A stretch of 5,149 bases of DNA, taken from the NCBI GenBank assembly GCA_050249455.1, contig JBFWQM010000319.1, forward strand, positions 1-5,149, in the 5' to 3' direction. This document shows, one piece after another, positions 1 through 5,149 of the stretch; position 1 is the first letter of the stretch, and each line of letters starts with the position of its first letter. Below the pieces are notes generated by a model. The model was given only the letters and a program-made list of their open reading frames with translations. It did no database searches and was not told the DNA's origin. A program made the position numbers and the translations under genes. The stretch is from JBFWQM01 sp050249455. GTDB taxonomy: Bacteria; Pseudomonadota; Alphaproteobacteria; MPNO01; VGEU01.

Positions 1-287
1 AGCTTGTTGCCGGTGCCGCCGGCCGGCGACGCCTCGATCGCCTCGATATCGCCGCCGAACGCCGCGGTCGCGATCGCAGCGGTAATGCCGCCGGCCGAAG
101 CGCCGGTCATTACCTTGATGACCGTATCGTGCGACGGCACGTCGGGCGCGCCGTCGTCCTTGGCGCGCTGCCACTCGTCGAGCGCCTGGACGAGGAAGTC
201 GATCACGCCCGCCGTGTAGGCGCCGGCCGAGATGGCGCCCGCCATCACGAGGCCGATCTCGAAGCGTTCGTCGGGTCCGTTCGGCAT
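1..287 (-). CDS. Patatin-like phospholipase/lipase, N-terminal part (cut by left edge)
   Basis: The minus-strand frame starting at the ATG at 287 gives about 95 residues before the window ends, beginning MPNGPDERFEIGLVMAGAIS. Two hallmarks of the patatin fold are visible. A glycine/alanine-rich loop at about residues 16-24 (AGAISAGAYTAG) sits where patatins form the oxyanion hole, followed by a helix GVIDFL. A nucleophile elbow GASAGG lies at about residues 64-69 and matches G-x-S-x-G, with the serine as expected nucleophile. Patatin-family enzymes hydrolyse acyl esters of phospholipids or neutral lipids with a Ser-Asp dyad; the aspartate is outside the window, so activity cannot be confirmed. 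No export signal is visible, so a cytoplasmic or membrane-associated location is likely. The start is supported by absence of an in-frame start just upstream, though the Shine-Dalgarno (GAGAAG, 3 bases away) is weak. It follows the DUF1194 gene on the same strand after 118 bases. The substrate is unknown. Confidence 0.85.
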   Translation of the reverse strand, partial: MPNGPDERFEIGLVMAGAISAGAYTAGVIDFLVQALDEWQRAKDDGAPDVPSHDTVIKVMTGASAGGITAAIATAAFGGDIEAIEASPAGGTGNK

Positions 288-388
288 CGTCTTCTCGCTG
301 TCTCGGTTCTGTGCCCGTTTCGACGGCCGCCATAGCCCCGCGGCGACCGCAACCGCGCTACCTAAGCGGCCGGGCCGGTCCTGCCAAA

Positions 389-394
389 TGTCAA
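389..394 (-). promoter_or_regulatory. Possible -35 element upstream of the patatin-like gene
   Basis: The 118 bases between the DUF1194 stop and the patatin start contain a perfect minus-strand TTGACA about 100 bases before the patatin ATG. In this GC-rich sequence such a match is uncommon. However, no good -10 hexamer lies 16-18 bases downstream: that stretch is GGCCGC-like, and the nearest AT-containing candidate (TTAGGT) is about 23 bases away. It may be a promoter for the patatin-like gene separate from the DUF1194 promoter, or a chance match. The rest of the gap holds no coding frame or strong hairpin that I can see. Confidence 0.2.
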
Positions 395-405
395 ATTGGG
401 GCGCG

Positions 406-1218
406 TCAGAACCGGCTGCCGCCGAACCGCTCACGCAGCATCCGCTCGCCGGCGTCGCACGGCGGGCCGGGTCGGTCGGACACCCGCTGCAGCAGCGGCC
501 GCGGCGGCGACAGGCCGGCGATCTCCAGGATCAGCTTGCGCCGCACCGCGGCTGCGAACGAGCCGAAGTCGTCGGCGACGATGAAGAACGCCCCGGGTCC
601 GCCGATCACGCAGTCGCGGTAGTAGAGGTCGAGGTCGGGCATCGGCATGCCGAAGCGGTCCGGCTTGGTGTTGACGATCGGCAGGCCGTTGATGGTCAGC
701 CCGCGGGCGACCGCCGCGTCGCGCGCGGCGGCGACCAGCCGGCCGCTGTTGTTGGGGCCGTCGCCGGAGATGTCGATCACCCGGCGCACGCTGTCGAAGG
801 CGTTGCTGTCGAATAGCGGCATGGCGTAGTCGATCGCCGAGCTGATCGAGGTGTAGCGCCCGCGCGAGATTCGCGCGGCGCCCAGCGCGCCGGCGAAGGC
901 GCGCGCGCTCTGCTCGCTGTCGATCAGACGCCAGTCGATGACCTGGTTGGCGAGGCTCTGCTCCGACCATTCGAAATAGGTGACGGCGATCTTGCGGTTG
1001 GGGCCGCCCAGGATCGCCCGCAGCACGTCGGGGTGCAGGAAGGCCTGGACGTAGCCGTCGCGCTGCAGCCGCGCTTCCTCGAAATCGACGCTGCCGGAGA
1101 CGTCGACCGCCAGCACCAGCTCCAGGTCGACCTGCTCCAGCGCCTCGCCGGGGGCGGCCTCCGCCGGAGCGGCCGAGAGGCAGGCCAGGGCGGCCAGCAA
1201 CGCGCGAATGACTCGCAT
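406..1218 (-). CDS. DUF1194 domain-containing exported protein (von Willebrand A-like)
   Basis: This 270-residue protein has a Sec-type signal peptide: MRVIRALLAALACLSAAPAEA, with likely cleavage after AEA at about residue 21. The mature part reads as a von Willebrand factor A-like fold. The metal-ion-dependent adhesion site is recognisable: DVSGS at 39-43 (D39, S41, S43), a threonine at T123 in RYTSIS, and SGDG at 151-154 supplying D153. Other landmarks matching DUF1194 as I know it are YFEWS (81-85), a long RRVIDISGDGPNNSGR block (145-160) and a C-terminal region with Y-Y-x-x-C-V-I-G-G-P-G-A-F (199-211). Family members are mostly alphaproteobacterial and uncharacterised; metal-dependent protein binding in the periplasm is inference. 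C203 and C254 could form a disulfide after export. The start is well supported by AGGAG seven bases upstream of the ATG. The gene is divergent from the M48 protease gene, and the patatin-like gene follows it on the same strand. Confidence 0.92.
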   Translation of the reverse strand: MRVIRALLAALACLSAAPAEAAPGEALEQVDLELVLAVDVSGSVDFEEARLQRDGYVQAFLHPDVLRAILGGPNRKIAVTYFEWSEQSLANQVIDWRLIDSEQSARAFAGALGAARISRGRYTSISSAIDYAMPLFDSNAFDSVRRVIDISGDGPNNSGRLVAAARDAAVARGLTINGLPIVNTKPDRFGMPMPDLDLYYRDCVIGGPGAFFIVADDFGSFAAAVRRKLILEIAGLSPPRPLLQRVSDRPGPPCDAGERMLRERFGGSRF

Positions 1219-1231
1219 GTCCGTTCTCCTC

Positions 1232-1249
1232 GCGGCGGCGCGCCGCCGC
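1232..1249. repeat. 18-base perfect palindrome upstream of the DUF1194 ribosome binding site
   Basis: GCGGCGGCG at 1232-1240 is followed directly by its reverse complement CGCCGCCGC at 1241-1249. It lies just upstream of the AGGAG ribosome binding site of the leftward DUF1194 gene, so in that transcript it could form a short GC stem in the 5' leader. It could also be an operator. Simple GCG/GCC repetition in a GC-rich genome can produce such symmetry by chance, so function is uncertain. Confidence 0.55.
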
Positions 1250-1353
1250 CGCGCAGGAAGGTTAGCGCCTTTGCCGCAGGCAAGTCACGGCGCTTGCAAC
1301 GTGCAGCCTTTGCGGCAAATTCTCGCTGGAGGCGGCGTCCGGCCGCTTTGCGT

Positions 1354-1359
1354 GGGAGG
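1354..1359 (+). promoter_or_regulatory. Ribosome binding site of the M48 protease gene
   Basis: GGGAGG lies six bases before the ATG at 1366 and decides the start. The same frame is open upstream to 1033, but the translated upstream stretch is arginine/alanine-rich and runs antisense to the DUF1194 gene, whereas the ATG at 1366 begins a proper signal peptide. The site is part of a 10-base palindrome, GGAGGCCTCC at 1355-1364, so a CCTCC anti-Shine-Dalgarno-like sequence follows it immediately. The loop would be too short for a fully paired hairpin. Confidence 0.75.
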
Positions 1360-1365
1360 CCTCCG

Positions 1366-2853
1366 ATGACCCGACTCCGCTCCATCCCGCCGGGCCTGCG
1401 CGCCGTGGCGCTCGTCGTCGCGACATGGTTGGGCGCCGCGGCGGCCGCCCAGGCGCAGCTCGACTTCCTGACCAATTTCCTGATGCCGGAGTCGAAGGAG
1501 CGGGAGATCGCCCAGTCCGAGCACCCGAAGATCCTGGCCCAGTTCGGCGGCGAGTACGGCGATGCGGCGCTCGCACAGTACGTCAACGGCGTCGCCGCAA
1601 ACCTCGGGCGAAGCTCCGAGCGGCCGGACATCCAGTACCGGGTGACGATCCTGAACAGCCCGATCGTCAACGCCTTCGCGTTGCCCGCCGGCTATCTCTA
1701 CGTCACCCGCGGCCTCCTGGCGCTGGCTGAGGACGAGGCGGAGCTGGCGGGCGTGGTCGGCCACGAGATCGGCCACGTCACCGCCCGTCACACGGCGGAG
1801 CGCTACAGCCGGGGCGTCCTCGCGCAGGTGGGGGCGGGAGTCCTCGGCGCGCTCCTTCGCGACGGCGCGCTCGCGGGCCTGGCCCAGCTTGCCGAGCCGG
1901 CGGCAATGGTCGCGCTGCAGAGCTTCTCGCGCGAGCAGGAGCACGAGGCGGACTTGCTCGGCATCCAGACGATGGCGCGCGCCGGCTTCGACCCGCAGGC
2001 GATGGCGAGCTTCCTGGAGAGCCTCGACGCCAACACGAAGCTCGAGGCCCGGATGGCCGGGCGGCCGGAGGAGGAGCAGGCGCTGTTCGGCCTGCTCAAC
2101 ACCCACCCCCGCACCGCCGACCGGGTGCGCCAGACCATCGAGGCGGCGCGCGCCGTCAAGGTCGCCCGGCCGACCGTGGGACGCGACACCTACCTGCGCC
2201 GGATCGACGGCATGGTCTATGGCGACGACCCGGCGCAGGGCGTCGTGCGCGGCGCCACGTTCATTCATCCCGAGCTCGACGTCCGCTTCGAGGCGCCGCC
2301 CGGCTTCCAGCTCCTCAACGGCCCCACCCAGGTGGTCGGCCAGAGCCAGCAGGGCGGTGCGCTGCGCTTCGACCTGCAGCAGGTGAATGCGGCGCTGTCG
2401 CCGCAGCGCTACATCGCGGAGGACTGGGCGGCCGGCCGCCAGCTCGCCGGGCTGCAATCCACCACGATCAACGGCTTCCCGGCGGCGACCGCCTCGACGA
2501 CGATGACGGCGGACGGGCAGCCGTCGGCGACCGCTTGGCTGCTCGCGCTGCGCGGCCCGGGCGACGCGATGTACCGCTTCCTGTTCCTGGCGCCGCAGTC
2601 CGCCGCGGCGCAGATCATGCCGTCGTTCCACCACACGATGCAGAGCTTCCGCCGCCTGAGCGCGGAGGACCGCGCGCTCGCCCGGCCGCACAAGCTGCGC
2701 ATCGTCACCGTACGGCGCGGCGAAACGGCCGAAGGCCTGGCCGACCGGATGGCGTTCGCCGACAACCGGCTCGACCGTTTCCTGACGCTCAACAGCCTGT
2801 CCGCCGGCGCCCGGCTGGAGCCGAACCGGCTGGTCAAGGTCGTGACGGAGTAG
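1366..2853 (+). CDS. Exported M48-family zinc metalloprotease with C-terminal LysM-like domain
   Basis: The protein has 495 residues. A signal peptide occupies residues 1-30, with a hydrophobic stretch 12-29 and likely cleavage after AQA. The M48 catalytic domain spans roughly 45-260: the zinc motif HEIGH is at 133-137 (H133, H137 ligands, E134 general base), the third ligand is E192 in SREQEHEAD (188-196), and NTHPRT at 245-250 places H247 where BepA has its THP-motif switch histidine. The middle region, about 275-430, contains FIHPELDVRFEAPPGF (299-314) and is typical of alphaproteobacterial M48 proteins. The end (444-495; IVTVRRGETAEGLA, then LNSLSAGARLEPNRLVKVV) resembles a LysM module, a peptidoglycan-binding fold. 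By analogy with BepA it probably degrades or helps assemble misfolded outer-membrane or periplasmic proteins; the TPR domain of BepA is not apparent. A zinc alcohol dehydrogenase gene follows after 8 bases. The family call is firm; the substrate is unknown. Confidence 0.95.
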   Translation: MTRLRSIPPGLRAVALVVATWLGAAAAAQAQLDFLTNFLMPESKEREIAQSEHPKILAQFGGEYGDAALAQYVNGVAANLGRSSERPDIQYRVTILNSPIVNAFALPAGYLYVTRGLLALAEDEAELAGVVGHEIGHVTARHTAERYSRGVLAQVGAGVLGALLRDGALAGLAQLAEPAAMVALQSFSREQEHEADLLGIQTMARAGFDPQAMASFLESLDANTKLEARMAGRPEEEQALFGLLNTHPRTADRVRQTIEAARAVKVARPTVGRDTYLRRIDGMVYGDDPAQGVVRGATFIHPELDVRFEAPPGFQLLNGPTQVVGQSQQGGALRFDLQQVNAALSPQRYIAEDWAAGRQLAGLQSTTINGFPAATASTTMTADGQPSATAWLLALRGPGDAMYRFLFLAPQSAAAQIMPSFHHTMQSFRRLSAEDRALARPHKLRIVTVRRGETAEGLADRMAFADNRLDRFLTLNSLSAGARLEPNRLVKVVTE

Positions 2854-2861
2854 GGCCCGCC

Positions 2862-3845
2862 ATGCGCGCGATGGCGCTGGCCGCGCCCGGCACGCCGCTC
2901 GCCGCGGTCGATCGGCCGACACCGGCGCCCGGTCCGGGACAGGTGCTGGTGACCGTCGCCGCCTGCGGCGTGTGCCGCACCGACCTGCACGTCGTGGACG
3001 GCGAGCTGCCCGACCCGGCGCTGCCGATCGTGCCGGGGCACGAGGTGGTCGGCCGGATCGCGGCAATCGGGCAGGGGGTGGACACCCTGGCTCTGGGCGA
3101 CCGGGTCGGCATCCCGTGGCTCGGCCACACCTGCGGCACCTGCCGCTACTGCACCAGCGGGCGCGAGAACCTGTGCCCGCAGGCGCGCTTCACTGGCTAC
3201 CACATCGACGGCGGCTACGCCGACCACGCGGTGGCCGATGCACGCTACTGCTTCCCGATCCACGGCGACTACTCGGACGCGGAGGCGGCGCCGCTGCTGT
3301 GCGCGGGGCTGATCGGCTACCGGTCGCTGCGCATGGCGGGCGACGCCGAACGGCTCGGCATCTACGGCTTCGGCGCGGCCGCGCACATCCTGGCCCAGGT
3401 GGCGCGGCACGAGGGGCGGCGGGTGTTCGCCTTCACCCGCGCCGGCGACTCTGCGGCGCAGGCTTTCGCGTGCGACCACGGCGCGGTGTGGGCCGGCGCG
3501 TCGGAGGAGGCGCCGCCGGAGGAGCTCGACGCCGCGATCATCTTCGCCCCCGTCGGCGCGCTGGTGCCGCTGGCGCTGCGCGCCGTCGCGCCGGGCGGCA
3601 CCGTCGTCTGCGGCGGCATCCACATGAGCGACATCCCGTCGTTCCCCTACGACGTCCTGTGGCGCGAGCGGACGATCCGTTCGGTCGCCAACCTGACCCG
3701 ATGCGACGGCGAGGAGTTCCTGGCGCTCGCGCCCAAGGTGCCGGTGCGCACGGAGATCGAGACCTTCCCGCTCGCCGACGCCAACCTGGCGCTGGCGCGG
3801 CTGCGCGAGGGCAAGCTGCGCGGCGCGGCCGTGCTGATCCCCTGA
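2862..3845 (+). CDS. Zinc-dependent alcohol dehydrogenase family protein (MDR superfamily)
   Basis: The protein has 327 residues, slightly shorter than the 340-350 of classical bacterial zinc alcohol dehydrogenases. The N-terminal GroES-like domain has CGVCRTD (35-41) with C38 as catalytic zinc ligand, GHEVVG (59-64) with H60 and E61, and C147 in LLCAG as the remaining ligand. The structural zinc site is complete: C91, C94, C97 and C105. The Rossmann domain starts at GIYGFGAAAH (166-175), giving GxGxxA. After the second strand (VFAFTRAGD, 188-196) there is no acidic residue where NAD-specific enzymes usually have aspartate; with the arginine present this hints at NADP(H) use, as inference. 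It should interconvert an alcohol and aldehyde or ketone in the cytoplasm; the substrate is unknown. The ATG lies 8 bases after the M48 stop, and GGAG overlapping the end of that gene (11 bases away) is a distant ribosome binding site, so translational coupling is likely. A second ATG at 2871 is an alternative start. Confidence 0.93.
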   Translation: MRAMALAAPGTPLAAVDRPTPAPGPGQVLVTVAACGVCRTDLHVVDGELPDPALPIVPGHEVVGRIAAIGQGVDTLALGDRVGIPWLGHTCGTCRYCTSGRENLCPQARFTGYHIDGGYADHAVADARYCFPIHGDYSDAEAAPLLCAGLIGYRSLRMAGDAERLGIYGFGAAAHILAQVARHEGRRVFAFTRAGDSAAQAFACDHGAVWAGASEEAPPEELDAAIIFAPVGALVPLALRAVAPGGTVVCGGIHMSDIPSFPYDVLWRERTIRSVANLTRCDGEEFLALAPKVPVRTEIETFPLADANLALARLREGKLRGAAVLIP

Positions 3846-3850
3846 GAGCG

Positions 3851-3865
3851 GATGCGCCGCGCGTC
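3851..3865. terminator. Weak hairpin between convergent genes
   Basis: The 18 bases between the alcohol dehydrogenase stop and the DedA stop contain GATGCG-CCG-CGCGTC, a six-pair stem with one G-T wobble and a three-base loop. It overlaps the DedA stop codon. It is almost symmetric and could act for both transcripts, but there is no T-run on either side, so it is not a standard intrinsic terminator. Confidence 0.2.
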
Positions 3866-4484
3866 AGGCCTTCTTCCGGAACTCCCGCCAGGCGAAGATC
3901 GCGAGCGCGATAAGAAGGATCGTGACGGAGCTGCGCATGGCCGGCGACAGCGCCTGGAGCTCGGCCGCGAGCCAGGCGGCGATCGCCGTCGGCGCCAGCA
4001 TGGCCGGCGCCCACAGGGCGGCCGATAGCCAGTTGGCGACGTGGAAGGCGCGCGGCGAGACCCCCATGCTGCCGGCGAACAGCGGCACGACCACCCGTGC
4101 CGGGCCGACGAAGCGGCTGACGCCGACCGCCAGCGCCCCCCACCGCTCGAAGAACCGGTGCCCGCGCGCGACCAGCGCCGGCCGGCGGGCCAGCCACGGC
4201 AAGGCCTCGATCTCGCGGCCGTAGCGCCGTCCAACCGCGAAGCTCGCCCAGTAGCCGAGCCCGGCCCCCGCGATGCCCCACAGCGACAGCTCGCCGAGGT
4301 CGAGGAAACCCGCGGTCGCGAGCCCGCCGATCGCGAACAGCATCACCGTCGCGGGGACGAACAGCGTCACGATCGCCAGCGACTCGGCGACGCAGATCAG
4401 GAGCACGATCGGGCCAGCGCTGCCGGCGTTCGCTTTCACGAACGCGGTCAGGGGCGCCGTCGCGTCGCCGAACATCGTCTCCAT
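3864..4484 (-). CDS. DedA family (VTT domain) integral membrane protein
   Basis: The protein has 206 residues, about the usual DedA length. It is hydrophobic with likely membrane segments near 24-43, 45-62, 66-86, 148-172 and 186-200, plus a probable re-entrant stretch in 115-141. Family signatures are visible: AES at 33-35 with acidic E34, PATVML (44-49), GYWASFAVGRRYG (77-89), and FFERWG followed by SRFVGPAR (111-130) and LFAGSMG (135-141). R124 and R130 have the six-residue spacing of the essential arginines of E. coli YqjA. DedA proteins support membrane lipid handling and proton-motive-force homeostasis, with recent work implicating polyprenyl-phosphate or phospholipid scrambling; the exact role here is unknown. 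The usual second acidic residue appears replaced by T46. The ATG at 4484 has no good ribosome binding site; the in-frame ATG at 4475 (GGAG three bases upstream) is an alternative. It is divergent from the RidA-like gene and convergent with the dehydrogenase gene. Confidence 0.92.
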   Translation of the reverse strand: METMFGDATAPLTAFVKANAGSAGPIVLLICVAESLAIVTLFVPATVMLFAIGGLATAGFLDLGELSLWGIAGAGLGYWASFAVGRRYGREIEALPWLARRPALVARGHRFFERWGALAVGVSRFVGPARVVVPLFAGSMGVSPRAFHVANWLSAALWAPAMLAPTAIAAWLAAELQALSPAMRSSVTILLIALAIFAWREFRKKA

Positions 4485-4673
4485 CGCAGGCAGGACCTTC
4501 GCGGCATTCGACAGGCGGCGAAGTTAGCAGGGGCCGGCCGCGCGCGACATCGCGCCATACCCCTACGCGATCCCGCTGCGCTACGGCCGATTGCGCTGGG
4601 CCGCCGTCCTGTTACCGTGAACCCCGACCGCCGAAGCCGCGGCGGCAACAAAGAGATCGCAAGGGGGATTCCG
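4485..4673. promoter_or_regulatory. Divergent intergenic region between the DedA and RidA-like genes
   Basis: These 189 bases carry no convincing coding frame. A possible rightward promoter is TTGCGC (4591-4596) and TACCGT (4613-4618) with a 16-base spacer, which would give a leader of about 50 bases. In that leader CCGCCG (4628-4633) can pair with CGGCGG (4640-4645) across a six-base loop, ending 17 bases before the ribosome binding site. Near the DedA start there is a six-base inverted repeat, CTTCGC at 4497-4502 and GCGAAG at 4518-4523, and a GGCCGGCC palindrome at 4532-4539. None is strong enough to name a regulator. Confidence 0.3.
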
Positions 4674-5149
4674 ATGCTCAAGACCGCCACGAAGACCGTC
4701 GCCGCCGCGTTCGCCCTGTCGCTGCTGGCATCCGCCGCATCGGCGCAGACGGCGGGAGCGTTCGAGAAGAAGCACTACAACTACAATGAATGGGCCAAGG
4801 GCCGCTTCGCCGAGGTCGTCACCGTCAAGAACCCCGGCACCTGGATCTTCCTCGGCGGCATCGGCCCGGAGCAGGAGGGCGACGGCAAGATCGTGCACAA
4901 GGGCGACTTCTACCAGCAGTGCAAGTACGCCTTCATGAAGATCAAGAAGCTGCTGGACGCGCACGGCGCGACCTTGCGCGACGTCGCCAAGACCACCGTC
5001 TACATGACCGACATCCGCCACTTCGCCGAGTGGGGCAAGTGCCGCAGCGAGGAGATGGCCGGCTTCAACGCCGACGTACCGGCCTCGACGCTGCTCAACG
5101 TCAGCCAGCTCGCCTGGCCCGACATGCTGGTCGAGATCGACGTGATCGC
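4674..5149 (+). CDS. RidA/YjgF/UK114-family protein with export signal (cut by right edge)
   Basis: The ATG at 4674 follows AGGGGG with six bases of spacing, a good ribosome binding site. The 158 visible residues start with a Sec-type signal peptide (about 1-24, cleavage after ASA and before Q25), unusual because classic RidA is cytosolic. The rest follows the RidA fold: FLGGIGPEQEGDGKIVHKGD (59-78) corresponds to the strand and loop before the first helix, QQCKYAFMKIKKLLDAHGAT (81-100) is the helix, and VAKTTVYMTDIRHFAEW (104-120) matches the family's strand-helix signature. PASTLLNVSQL (136-146) and VEIDVI (153-158) match the end of the fold, so only a few residues are probably missing, unless a C-terminal extension exists. 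RidA hydrolyses reactive enamine/imine intermediates using a conserved arginine; here that position is Q145. A different periplasmic role or a binding-only function is therefore likely. C83 and C123 are also notable in an exported protein. Confidence 0.9.
   Translation, partial: MLKTATKTVAAAFALSLLASAASAQTAGAFEKKHYNYNEWAKGRFAEVVTVKNPGTWIFLGGIGPEQEGDGKIVHKGDFYQQCKYAFMKIKKLLDAHGATLRDVAKTTVYMTDIRHFAEWGKCRSEEMAGFNADVPASTLLNVSQLAWPDMLVEIDVI

Larger units (their letters stand above)
1219..1365. promoter_or_regulatory. Divergent intergenic region with several inverted repeats
   Basis: These 147 bases separate the divergent DUF1194 and M48 starts and must hold both promoters. The central part is less GC-rich than the genes. 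It contains an exact 9-base inverted repeat, TTTGCCGCA at 1270-1278 and TGCGGCAAA at 1311-1319. Within that span are TTGCC-GCA-GGCAA (1271-1283) and GCAAG/CTTGC (1280-1284 and 1293-1297). A rightward promoter could be TTGCAA (1294-1299) with CAAATT (1316-1321), spacing 16. A leftward -10 could be TAACCT (minus strand, 1259-1264). All promoter calls are weak pattern matches. The clustered symmetry would suit a regulator binding between the two genes, which is inference. Confidence 0.4.

Noticed and set aside
1..240. Repeated GCCGGCCG-type words suggesting a repeat element
   Set aside because: They fall in codons for the Gly/Ala/Ser-rich patatin loops, so coding and base composition explain them.
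288..405. A small gene or terminator in the gap between the DUF1194 and patatin genes
   Set aside because: No start with a plausible ribosome binding site and no hairpin followed by a T-run is visible; open frames here are parts of longer shadow frames.
924..1670. A 248-codon minus-strand open frame spanning the divergent promoter region
   Set aside because: It runs out of frame through the DUF1194 gene and antisense to the protease signal peptide, and shows no coherent domain.
2535..2861. A longer N-terminus for the alcohol dehydrogenase in the same open frame
   Set aside because: The extension overlaps the well-supported end of the M48 gene and is Arg/Pro-rich. The MDR fold begins normally at the ATG at 2862.
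1285..3066. A 593-codon minus-strand open frame opposite the M48 and dehydrogenase genes
   Set aside because: Its translation is dominated by Arg, Ala, Gly and Pro without any recognisable domain. It lies exactly antisense to two clear family members, as expected in GC-rich DNA where stop codons are rare off-frame.
2409..3623. A 404-codon minus-strand open frame opposite the protease and dehydrogenase genes
   Set aside because: Low-complexity Arg/Ala/Gly-rich translation with no motif; the opposite strand has intact zinc-ligand and Rossmann motifs in order.
4581..5021. A 146-codon minus-strand open frame opposite the RidA-like gene
   Set aside because: The plus strand carries a ribosome binding site, signal peptide and RidA signatures. 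The antisense translation is Val/Leu/Gly-rich and matches nothing I recognise.

Overview
The window is very GC-rich, with strong G/C third-position bias, and most alternative-frame open frames are therefore shadows of real genes. The gene set suggests an alphaproteobacterium, perhaps Rhodospirillales or Hyphomicrobiales: a DUF1194 exported von Willebrand-like protein, a BepA-like M48 metalloprotease with a C-terminal LysM-like tail, a DedA membrane protein and an exported RidA-like protein. The lineage is an inference from family distribution and composition, not from a marker gene.

Layout from left to right: (1) 1-287, minus strand, the N-terminal part of a patatin-like lipase/phospholipase that continues beyond the left edge. 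(2) 406-1218, minus strand, a DUF1194 protein with a signal peptide and an intact MIDAS-like metal site. (3) 1219-1365, a divergent intergenic region rich in inverted repeats. (4) 1366-2853, plus strand, an exported M48 zinc metalloprotease. (5) 2862-3845, plus strand, a zinc-dependent alcohol dehydrogenase 8 bases after the protease stop. (6) 3864-4484, minus strand, a DedA/VTT-domain membrane protein that converges on the dehydrogenase with an 18-base gap. (7) 4485-4673, a second divergent intergenic region. (8) 4674 to the right edge, plus strand, a RidA/YjgF-family protein with an export signal, cut by the window end.

Three of the six proteins carry clear Sec-type signal peptides and a fourth is an integral membrane protein, so the window leans toward cell-envelope functions. 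The pairs DUF1194-patatin and M48-alcohol dehydrogenase look like short co-directional transcription units. Nothing ties all six genes into one pathway. I see no mobile element, CRISPR array, tRNA, rRNA or phage gene, and no convincing previously undescribed system. The best leads are the exported RidA-like protein lacking the canonical catalytic arginine, the DedA protein lacking one of the usual acidic residues, and the symmetric sequences between the two divergent genes at 1219-1365.
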